This document shows, one piece after another, positions 1-6,909 of a stretch of DNA of 16,263 nucleotides. A program made the position numbers and the translations under genes. Below the pieces are notes generated by a model. It was not told where the DNA came from. It worked only from the letters and a program-made list of their open reading frames with translations, and searched no databases. Source of the DNA: Cyclostephanos tholiformis (taxonomy: Eukaryota > Bacillariophyta > Thalassiosirophyceae > Thalassiosirales > Thalassiosiraceae); the NCBI GenBank assembly GCA_036939975.1, contig JALLPB010000744.1, forward strand, positions 1 through 16,263, written 5' to 3'. Each line of letters begins with the position of its first letter. Position 1 is the stretch's first letter.

Positions 1-742
1 CTAGACATGTGTTTGTCTTCAGCGCTCTAGTGATGCTGGGCTTGAGCTGCAGATTCATTATATTTCTCATCGGTAACAGGATTTCATCTATTTGTATGGT
101 CTTTTCTTTGAAGTCCAAGATGACCCCTAGCTTGTGCATAGTTTCCTTGCCGATGATTAGGTCATATATGGGGACGGGCTCACCTGGGCCATACTCCACA
201 ATATCTGGCCTGAGCCGGACCCTTTTGCTTTCCGAGTAGTCCACAAAGGCTATTTCAATGTCCCCCACATGTTTGGTAGTAAAGGTCCCATTGGAAGTAC
301 CCCACGACTTTGGAGTAACCCTTTTTACCATATGCATGTACTAAAAGGCTCCTTTTTTTGTAAAAAGAAGGTCCCCAGTAGACCCCGAGTCTAAGAGGAC
401 CCTAATTGCCTTTTTCCTGGCAATTAGACCCATGCTGCGGCTCAGTTTGGGCTTAATTACCCGTGCTGGTTGTGTTCTAGCCGAATTTAGCTCCATTTTG
501 GTCTTTTTAGATGCTAAATCCTTTGAATTAAGAGCTAAATAGCTACTTTTTTTGGTAGTGCTACGTAAGCTACCTTTTACTTTCTTAAAAACAGTCATTA
601 CCACTGCTACCACAGTGACTTTACCTGTTTTTTGGCTTTCTATTTCATTTCTGACATCCCTCGTACTCTCGGAGTTACCAGGGGCTGTATCGGTAACTTT
701 AATTGGATGGGTGGCTGTAGTAGACAAAAATAAGTCGCTCAA
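1..742 (-). pseudogene. Retroelement aspartic protease and start of pol, interrupted by TAG
   Basis: The minus frame 742-344 ends in a retropepsin-type active site, LLDSGSTGDLLF, with the catalytic Asp-Ser-Gly at 391-383. A TAG at 343-341 follows, eleven codons after the catalytic Asp. The same frame then stays open to the window edge and reads VTPKSWGTSNGTF, later VRLRPDIVEYGPGEPVP and YDLIIGKETMHKLGVILDF, which is the usual linker between protease and reverse transcriptase in diatom Ty3/gypsy elements. The conserved protein sequence on both sides of the TAG indicates a nonsense mutation rather than a natural end. The upstream part (742 to about 440) is Ser/Thr/Lys-rich and has no recognisable domain. 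The gene is cut by the left edge. Confidence 0.7.
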
Positions 743-1039
743 AGGCTTAACTATTTTAAAATGCTTGTCTCTACCTAATCCTGTGTTACTGTACCCAGAT
801 TCCTATTCACTATTGGAATCGCTACTGGAGTCATACCCATGCTTCTTGCACTTCTTCGACTTAGCAGACTATTTCTGGCCCTTCTGGATTGCCTCAAGCA
901 TCGCCGTGCCCATTTCACCCCCAAGCTGTTTGTAGGGCTTCTTCGACCCGGAAGACTTTCCCACAGCAATCCCGAGGGGCCTTCTTTGGGACTTGATCAG
1001 ATGAGCCCTCACCAGACGTGCCTTTCTTCGGCTTGCCCT

Positions 1040-1959
1040 TCCCGTCTGCACGGGCTGTAGTAGCCTTGACCTGGGCCTTTAGTTTCTCTTTTTATTTCTT
1101 GAGCATGACGCGCTCGATATTCTCTAGGTCCGGTAGGAGCATTCATGGCGCTTCCGGGACTGTAGAGTGAGTAAGGCTGTACTGGTTCTGCCACGTGATG
1201 GGTACAGAGGCCAGTATGATACTCGCAAGATCGGCCTCCACGAAAGGGATATTTCCTTTCTTAGTGGTCACAACAGCCTTGGGGCTGTTCTTCAGCATAG
1301 GGAGGTGTTGTAGGTAGCTGTTTAGGACTTCCATGCGAGAAACGTACTGACGTACAGTAGCCCTCTGGGGCTGAGGCAGTCCTTGAATGAGACCCATGTA
1401 TGGGGGCGCTTGTCCTCCTGCTTTGCACCAGTTAGAGAAGCCCACGAGTCAAGCTTGTGCATCTCACGACAGATCCAATCCAATTGGGCCTGCGGATCCC
1501 CGCCATGAAGGTTGCATAGGAATTCATATACCTGAGCAACAGTCTCTTTTTGTTCCTTCTTGGCAAGCTCGCACATCTCTTGGGTCTGTTCGAGCTCTTC
1601 CTTAAGTGCTTCCTGGTCGTTCTCAGAATTTGTAGCTCCTTTGGGACCATTGGGCTTGCGCTTTAGGGCCTCCAGGACTTCGGAGGTCCTAAGCAGTTTC
1701 TTGCAGGCTGCTCCTTCTGGGTGATGAGACGTAGAACAGCGATCACGTGCTGGAGTTATTCTTCAGGGTTCCCCTTTGCGAAAATCATCATACTGATGAC
1801 GGTCCCATCTGGAAGCTTCACTTTGACAGTTTCCGAATTCTCCTTGGTCTGTAGTAAGTCCGTAGCTGGGAGATAAGGGATGGGCGGACAAACCCCCAAA
1901 TTTCCCTTCTCGCATTTGGAGTCTTTTAGCCCCTCGGGCACCTTGTTGGTCGTGCTCAT
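1040..1959 (-). pseudogene. Retroelement gag-like gene, frameshifted
   Basis: The first ATG (1959-1957) starts MSTTNKVPEGL and reads to a TAA at 1758-1756. Sequence continuing the protein lies in other frames: CELAKKEQKETVAQVYEFL with ICREMHKLDSWASL around 1576-1430, then RATVRQYVSRMEVLNSYLQ with KGNIPFVEADLASIILASVP and TWQNQYSLTHSTVPEAP (1360-1146), then LLPDLENIERVMLKK followed by TAA near 1095 and a Lys-rich tail. This layout is typical of capsid (gag) polyproteins of diatom Ty3/gypsy elements. At least three frame changes or stops separate the pieces, so no functional product is expected. No intact CCHC zinc knuckle was found in the downstream linker. Confidence 0.68.
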
Positions 1960-2437
1960 TTTCGCGAACTTGTAGAGCCCCACCTGAAGTATCAGTCGTT
2001 TATACGAAGACTTGGGCGGAACTCGTAGAAATCAAGTCGCTAGCACTTTTCCGCTAGTTAAGATCCACGGAAGGCAGAAATCCTATGGAACTTGCTCATG
2101 AAACTTGCCCTTTTCTGTACTAGGTTACATACATAATAAAAGCACCCATAAAAAAGATCCATTCCCATCAAAACTTGCCCACGGTAACTAAGCTCTACCT
2201 ATTTCCCTGCCTTTTTATGCTTATCATCGCCCAAGTTCTTTTTATGCTTAGCGGGCATTTTTATGCTTATCAGCGCCCAAGATGCTTCAATTCATGCTTA
2301 TCTGAGATAAAAAAATTGAAATCGAAACGACCTCTTTTTGGGGGACGGTCTGGTCGGACGCAGTTTTGGCTCCCGCCGAAACGACAGAATTTACCAGAGT
2401 GTAGTCTCTTAATATTTTTTGATTCCGTAGAGAGTGT
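1960..2437. other. LTR-like / leader stretch and upstream region of the SDHAF4-like gene
   Basis: No coding region is supported here. From 1960 to about 2310 the sequence is AT-rich and contains repeated short motifs (entered separately), as expected for the 5' LTR and leader of the minus-strand retroelement. From about 2311 to 2437 the sequence changes character (a run of A, a G run, then T-rich) and must hold whatever promoter drives the plus-strand SDHAF4-like gene at 2438. The LTR may itself supply part of that promoter, which is inference. No TG...CA border or flanking target duplication could be fixed by eye. Confidence 0.4.
2212..2302. repeat. Degenerate tandem motif in the LTR-like region
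   Basis: The 12-mer TTTTTATGCTTA occurs at 2212-2223, 2239-2250 and 2258-2269, with a weaker fourth copy at about 2291-2302. A longer 24-nt version ending CGCCCAAG is present at 2212-2235 and 2258-2281 with a single mismatch, 46 nt apart. Short internal repeats of this kind are common in the U3 part of LTRs, where they can act as enhancer elements. Here the function is inferred from position only. Confidence 0.55.
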
Positions 2438-3124
2438 ATGATGTCACAAATGAAATCGATCAACATGATTCGAACCCTCCAACGCCGCAACGTCTATAAG
2501 AACAAGGGATTCAACATCTCCATCGAGGTCGTCGCCCGCTCCTCCCCATTGTCGTCTCCGCTTCCCGCGCGTGGCGCGTCATCATCAATATCATCGCCAC
2601 CCCCGCCGAAGGGGACCGCACCACCCCGATTTCATGCCGAATGGAACGTCGCCGTCCGGGGCAGGACGATGGCCCTCCAACATCCAGGAGTGATTGTATC
2701 ATATATTTATTCTCCTCGGCGTAAAATTCATTCGTCCTTCCATCTTCTCATGAAAGATAACGTGTACGTCACGATGGAAAAGGTTGGGCCATCGTCCGTT
2801 CGGACCATGGACGGCGCCAACGTCAAGACCGATGACGCGGCGGCAGGCGCATCGTGTTCGCTGGGGGCGTCGAACGACGCAGTTAGCGATGACGACTACG
2901 ACGACGAGCAGGAGGAAATGTTCGTCACATCGGATCCTAGATTGGGACTGGGGATTATTCGGGAATGGGGCGGGCCGAGACGGGGCGGGGCATTGGCGGA
3001 GCCGACGAGATTCGGCGATTGGGAGAGGAAGGGTAGGTGTACCGATTTCNGACGGGGCGGGGCATTGGCGGAGCCGACGAGATTCGGCGATTGGGAGAGG
3101 AAGGGTAGGTGTACCGATTTCTGA
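2438..3124 (+). CDS. SDHAF4: SDHAF4-like succinate dehydrogenase assembly factor (DUF1674)
   Basis: The C-terminus carries the SDHAF4/DUF1674 signature: a GGP motif followed by EPTRFGDWERKGR and the terminal CTDF. SDHAF4 family proteins act in the mitochondrial matrix, where they bind flavinylated SDHA and promote assembly of complex II. The frame opens at ATG 2438; a later Met gives MIRTLQRRNVYKNKGF, a basic stretch suited to mitochondrial import. The middle is Ser/Pro-rich and then acidic (DDDYDDEQEEMF), so the protein is longer (204 aa with one signature copy) than the roughly 100-120 aa family norm. An AT-rich, stop-free 93-nt stretch at 2690-2782 has GT...AG ends and could be an unspliced intron. 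As assembled, the signature is duplicated around an N at 3050 (228 codons), probably an artefact; in either case the last codon is followed by TGA at 3122-3124. Confidence 0.8.
   Translation: MMSQMKSINMIRTLQRRNVYKNKGFNISIEVVARSSPLSSPLPARGASSSISSPPPPKGTAPPRFHAEWNVAVRGRTMALQHPGVIVSYIYSPRRKIHSSFHLLMKDNVYVTMEKVGPSSVRTMDGANVKTDDAAAGASCSLGASNDAVSDDDYDDEQEEMFVTSDPRLGLGIIREWGGPRRGGALAEPTRFGDWERKGRCTDFXRGGALAEPTRFGDWERKGRCTDF
2979..3121. repeat. Perfect 71-bp direct repeat around one N (probable unmerged contig overlap)
   Basis: Positions 2979-3049 and 3051-3121 are identical over all 71 bases and are separated only by an N at 3050. The left copy ends at the N and the right copy begins directly after it, as expected when two contig ends that overlap by 71 bp are joined as a scaffold gap instead of being merged. 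Each copy encodes the SDHAF4 C-terminal signature. Removing one copy plus the N leaves the reading frame and its TGA stop unchanged. Confidence 0.9.
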
Positions 3125-3154
3125 TGCGCGTATTTTTTAGTATTTTACAATGTC

Positions 3155-3160
3155 AATAAA
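3155..3160 (+). promoter_or_regulatory. Candidate polyadenylation hexamer AATAAA
   Basis: An AATAAA lies 31 nt after the TGA of the SDHAF4-like gene, in the short AT-rich gap before the convergent oxidoreductase gene. Distance and context suit a polyadenylation signal, but diatom signals are often degenerate, so this is only suggestive. Confidence 0.3.
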
Positions 3161-3233
3161 ATAAGGACCTGCATAAGTCCTTCGAATTTCTCATCCGATT
3201 TCATATATTTCATATGCAAAGAATTATCTTACA

Positions 3234-4678
3234 TTATGCCGATGTTGTCTTCAACACAATCTTCCCGGAGCTCTTACCGCTCTGTATGAATTCATGCGCC
3301 TTCGCGACACTTTCCATGGGCATTTCACAGACTCGCGGACACCGTAGCTTCCTTTCCTCGATCCATATCAGTATCTGGTCGAACATGTCCGACAGGACCT
3401 CTATCTCGTCTGCGAAGAAAGATAGGTTGAACCCAAGCACGGACTTATTCGAGACGGTCAAGTCCATCGGGTCGAATTTCGGCATAGCCGCTACTTTCCC
3501 GGCCATGCGAAACCACTCCAATGGGGATAACATTGCACTGCTGAGCGGAAGATTTGAATGAAATCCGAAAACGACCTACCTCCCAGACGGTGCGAGATGA
3601 TCGTACGATTCGTTAAGCGTCGACACTCCGTTTGCATCCATTATAGTAGAATATCCGGCGGGACTTGCATTCTCTGCCTTCGTCAACAGATCATCGATAC
3701 TTTTGTCGACGACGACGTCGCATCCTAGATCGAGAGCATCATTTACTTTCGATGAGGACCCTACGACACCTACAACGAAAAATCCCAGTATTTTGGACAT
3801 TTGTACGAGGAAGCTTCCAAACCCACCTGCCGCCGAATTCAAGATTGATTTGTTGGTAAATTTATTCCTCCCTCCACCGTCTGAGACAATTGGGTAGTAT
3901 CCAGCTAGATGCAACGCATACAGGGCCGTGAGTGAAACTGCGGGAAATGCTGCAGCTGTGGAAAAAGAATCGATACAGGACGGATTTTTCGCAATTGAAT
4001 TTTGGGTATGACGATACGGTTGGAATGATATCGTTTGAATAGGCACCGAAGAGACTGCAGCCGAAGACCCTATCGCCCACCACTAGCGCGTGGCGGTCGG
4101 TGCCATCACTCTGATCTGATATGCTCTCCACCGTTCCTGCGACGTCCAAGCCAGGAACAATTGGCCAGCCGACATATTTCTTTGCACTCTCGTAGAGGCC
4201 CCAATTCTGGACGCACAAATGAAAGTATTTGATGTTTTAGGAATGAAGGCTGATGCTCATAGTATAATATCGAAAAATAATGTCCTTACTCTGATAGTAC
4301 AGGCGGCATAGTTTATGGAAAAAGCTTCATTTTTTATGATAACGCAACCGGAGAGAAGAGTGAAGTGTAAGGAGGTGGGCTTACGTGTCGAACATTGTAG
4401 CCGATGGTGCATACTCCCGGGCGCAATCTGACCAAGCGCAATTGTTCCATGCCTCCGCGTCTGCCAGTTGAGATGCATTTCGTCTGGGACGTCGCGGTGC
4501 ACCCGTCGATGAGTTCTTCGTCCGGGGACGTCGGTAATAGATACGGTAGCAAGCTTGGAGCGAATGTCGCTATGAGGCAAGAAATTATGTTGGCAAGAGC
4601 AGCCAACAACATGTCGGGATCTTGACCAAGAATGGTTCGCTTTTTTGCAAGTTTGTTTTTCATCTTGAGAACCATCAT
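3234..4678 (-). pseudogene. VAT1-like MDR quinone oxidoreductase, broken as read
   Basis: This is a zinc-independent member of the medium-chain dehydrogenase/reductase family, which typically reduces quinones or enones with NADPH. Exon 1 (4678-4290) starts MMVLKMKNKL, has a hydrophobic stretch (LLAALANIISCLIATFAPSL) that may anchor the protein, then TGRRGGMEQLRLV and VIIKNEAFSINYA. Intron 4289-4207 (83 nt) has GT-AG ends. Exon 2 (4206-3234) reads WGLYESAKKYVGWPIVPGLD, the Rossmann motif SAAGGFGSFLVQ, and a VAT1-like end (VLGFNLSFFADEIEVL, GKIVLKTTSA, TAA at 3236-3234). Four lesions break it: a one-base frame change near 4348-4352, a 14-bp tandem duplication at 4013-4040, another one-base change near 3982, and TAG at 3578-3576 inside LAPSGR-stop-VVFGFHSN. 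Protein conservation between lesions is good, so it is either a young pseudogene or sequence with base-calling errors. Confidence 0.75.
4013..4040 (-). repeat. 14-bp imperfect tandem duplication in the oxidoreductase
   Basis: The adjacent units 4027-4040 and 4013-4026 (minus strand ATTCAAACGATATC and ATTCCAACCGTATC) match at 11 of 14 positions. The first unit is read in the frame giving FGAYSN and the second in the frame giving NRIVIPKIQLRK, which together form a normal MDR segment. A 14-nt insertion shifts the frame by minus one, so the duplication explains the frame change here. Alternatively, a native 15-nt insert has lost one base. Confidence 0.6.
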
Positions 4679-4952
4679 TCTCACTAACCCCCCGCCCCTC
4701 CCTTCGCCTCGTTCTCCTCTTGACTCATTATGAGACTTTACATGGTAAGATACGTTGGAATAAGTAGTGGAGATGCAGTTTACTTGGATTTTCCACTACC
4801 TACTATTTTTCAGGTCTTCCTCACCACAACAAGTACTTCCTTTCGTCCGATGGTCGTGTACACAATCGCCCACAAGGCACGATAGCAATACCTACTAACC
4901 TACTCTCTCTTGAGATCTTCGTCCCGTCTGAAGGTGTCGCGCAAAAAATACA
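4679..4952. promoter_or_regulatory. Short shared divergent promoter region (oxidoreductase / plastid protein)
   Basis: These 274 bp separate two divergent start codons and must hold both promoters and 5' UTRs. An 8-bp perfect inverted repeat, GTAGTGGA at 4764-4771 and TCCACTAC at 4792-4799, lies near the middle with a 20-nt spacer. The motif ACCTACT recurs at about 4797, 4890 and 4898. No TATA box is obvious. Regulatory function is inferred from position. Confidence 0.45.
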
Positions 4953-5456
4953 ATGAGGACATGCCATTCGTTTCAAGCCGCACTATTCTTGCTCCAGATA
5001 TGCATTAACATTCATACTTTCGTGCATACATTTACACCAAAGCCAATCAAGCAGCAACGTCCAACTATTGTAGGTTTAGCAACGACTAGGCTTTATGCTA
5101 AGATCACCGAACAAGAAGCATCGTCCGCGATAGACAAAGTGGTCCGTGCACTCCAGAAAGACAAGGAAGCAAACCAGGAATTGGGGAAATTGACCAAAAC
5201 GAACAACGTGTTAGGCTTCGGTTCGCCTCGTCCAGGAATAATTGCCGTGCGCTTCAACGCTTCATTCCAGAAGGGAGGAATGGGACGATCGGCTGTTCCA
5301 TTGCCGTTTGGACTGGGACAGACGAATAAACAGGAGGGCCGCGGAACTATGGTCGGCCAGGTGAAAGCCAATGTCGAAGCGAGCACGGGAAAGGTATTGG
5401 AGGTTTCCGTATTCCGTGATCTTGGATACGGACGGGCATTTAACTTGAAAGTATGA
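4953..5456 (+). CDS. Plastid-targeted conserved protein of unknown function
   Basis: This is a single-exon frame of 167 aa from ATG 4953 to TGA 5454. The N-terminus has a hydrophobic signal-peptide core (ALFLLQICI, about residues 10-18) followed by a VHTFTPKP stretch, where a Phe just after the probable cleavage point recalls the ASAF-type motif that sends diatom proteins into the plastid. A basic, hydroxylated transit-like region (about 30-50, to RLYAK) follows. The mature part of about 115 aa begins with a predicted helix (SSAIDKVVRALQKDKEANQEL) and then has Gly-rich segments: LGFGSPRPGIIAVRF, PFGLGQTNK, GRGTMVGQVKANVEASTGK and a C-terminal FRDLGYGRAFNLKV. I do not recognise a named family. 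The alternating Gly/Val pattern suggests a small beta-rich domain, and plastid location is inferred from the presequence only. Confidence 0.75.
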   Translation: MRTCHSFQAALFLLQICINIHTFVHTFTPKPIKQQRPTIVGLATTRLYAKITEQEASSAIDKVVRALQKDKEANQELGKLTKTNNVLGFGSPRPGIIAVRFNASFQKGGMGRSAVPLPFGLGQTNKQEGRGTMVGQVKANVEASTGKVLEVSVFRDLGYGRAFNLKV

Positions 5457-5642
5457 CGAATTTTTGGCTTCCTCTTGAAGTTATCGCGGTTTGGCCTTTC
5501 GCTTGATGCCGTTCACGCACAAGGAATCGCCGCTATTATTAAATGCGTGAACAACACCTCTTCAAGGAATAATTCGTTTTATACTTTTTCTAACATCCTC
5601 TAAAGATTTATGCAATTGCGTCCGCCATTTTAAGTCATGTTA

Positions 5643-6632
5643 TCAACGCATTGCCCCACCCTTCACCGTTCTACTCCTACAAGGCCCAGCCGATGTCATA
5701 AAGGCATGTCCATTCCACGTTCCTACGCAATCATCGTTCGTCGTCATACCATCCATGCAAGCTGCGAAGATTTTGTACTTCTCCACCTGGGACGCCGACA
5801 TTGGCGAAGGCGAAGGAAGGTCCTCGAACGTGACAACCTCCCCCAATGGAGCACCATCGGGGGGCTCGATGAATTCTACCGTCTCCGTGCCATCCTCGTT
5901 GATCTGGGCAGCGCACAGCACCATCCCGTGCGATTTGAACCCTACAAGATTTTTCGCCTGAGCATGACAACGGATTGTTTCCCTCGTGAGTGCGAATGAA
6001 ACGAGAAGACCCCCTCCTTTCTAAGTGAGAGGATTCGGTTCGGTACCACACACCACGCACCTTCAAATTCGCCACGACCAAAACTCTCTTCCCCAGCATT
6101 TCCCCCTCCTCGTAATGCTTTCTCAGGCCCGATGCAATCTGCCGTGGCCCCCCCGCTTCGCCGCAATCGATTTCTTCGCAGTACAACTTTTCCGCATCTG
6201 GATGTATCCACACCTTGGTGATAAGCCCCACCTTAAATTCGAGCTTGCATATGTCGGGTAGGTTCGGGTCGGCTATGGTAGCGGCGGGCGCCTTTTTGTT
6301 CGAGTTATCGTCCTTGGCCGACTTGTGATTTTGCTTATTCTCACTCTTCTGTTTTCTACTATTTTCACGTGGCGTCGGTTTACCTTCCGTCTCTTTGACG
6401 TCAATTATGGGATCTTCTCCAGGTGCTGACATGCACGTGCGTTGGGGGTGTTCCATTTTCATAATATTGTGTCGACGCATGATGTTTGAGCAAAGCCCCT
6501 GATGAACTTTTGCATGATATTACACTCGCGGATATACTTACCCAGATTTAACTTGCCCTCCAGGTCAGCAATGAGTTCTTCCAACAGCTCGATGGCACTA
6601 ATCATTTTGCCGTCGTCTACTGATACAGACAT
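5643..6632 (-). CDS. AIMP1/EMAPII/Arc1-type tRNA-binding protein
   Basis: There are three exons: 6632-6542, 6425-6061 and 5957-5643. The introns, 6541-6426 (116 nt, GTAAGT donor) and 6060-5958 (103 nt), have GT-AG ends and keep phase, giving 256 aa and a TGA stop. Exon 1 encodes a short helix (MSVSVDDGKM, AIELLEELIADLEGKLNL) suited to a coiled coil. A Lys/Asn-rich linker (about residues 45-75) follows. The OB-fold tRNA-binding domain (about 86-190) shows CKLEFKVGLI, HPDAEKLYCEEIDCGE, PRQIASGLRKHY, LVVANLK and, across the second junction, NLVGFKSHGMVLCAA. The C-terminal EMAPII extension (190-256) has TFEDLPSP and TSAGPCRSRTVKGG. Such proteins bind tRNA and scaffold aminoacyl-tRNA synthetases in the cytosol. 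Here the domain stands alone and is not fused to MetRS or TyrRS. An internal ATG at 6480 is a less likely start. Confidence 0.85.
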
Positions 6633-6909
6633 GGACTTTTGTGAAGGAAGGGGTGTGGATTAGTGGAGACGTAGGGGGGTACATACACCATACGTATCTT
6701 ACATTAAAATGTAGCGGGAGGAGTTTTGTGTTGATGTCTCCGTGGGAACTTGTATGAGAATTTATCCGTACAGTAGTAAGTACCATCAATGTGGAACAGG
6801 GTCTGCCGGGCCGGCCCCCTCCACTCTCCGCTCATAAGAAAGGGACGTCGTGTCGGCAGAGCACACGGTTTAGAACGTCGTTCACGGTCATTTGCCGCCC
6901 GGCCATCAA
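6633..6909. promoter_or_regulatory. Short shared divergent promoter region (tRNA-binding protein / hydrolase)
   Basis: These 277 bp lie between the divergent starts at 6632 (minus) and 6910 (plus). The left half is AT-richer with TACATACACCATACGTATCT; the right half from about 6800 is GC-rich with a GGGCCGGCCCC palindrome at about 6819-6829. An ATG at 6789 opens only a shadow frame of the hydrolase. I see no clear TATA box. Confidence 0.4.

Larger units (their letters stand above)
1..2310 (-). mobile_element. Ty3/gypsy-like LTR retrotransposon remnant (5' part)
   Basis: Read on the minus strand, this holds in order an LTR-like/leader stretch (about 2310-1960), a gag-like region (1959 to about 1040), a linker with a basic and Ser/Asp-rich stretch (about 860-780), and an aspartic protease running into the start of pol (742 to 1). 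This gag-protease-pol order is that of LTR retroelements, and the protease with its following segment resembles Ty3/gypsy elements common in diatom genomes. Reverse transcriptase, RNase H, integrase and the second LTR would lie beyond position 1 and cannot be seen. Several frameshifts and stops break the coding regions, so the copy is dead as read. Exact LTR borders, primer-binding site and target duplication could not be fixed because only one end is present. Confidence 0.75.

Noticed and set aside
552..935. A plus-strand frame of 127 aa over the retroelement.
   Set aside because: It is antisense to the protease region and has no recognisable domain.
1960..2060. A tRNA primer-binding site for the retroelement.
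   Set aside because: No TGG-starting stretch convincingly matches the usual initiator-Met primer complement, and the LTR end cannot be placed without the second LTR.
2460..2495. GGGTTCGAATC on the minus strand resembles a tRNA T-loop / B box.
   Set aside because: The bases after the loop cannot pair with those before it to form a T-stem, and no anticodon or acceptor arm could be found at the right distance.
341..3578. TAG inside conserved frames in both the retroelement and the oxidoreductase could suggest UAG reassignment; six of the seven gene loci end in TGA and one in TAA.
   Set aside because: Both affected genes also carry frame changes, as expected of decay. The stop sample is tiny, and a TAG lies in frame at 6871 just upstream of the hydrolase start.
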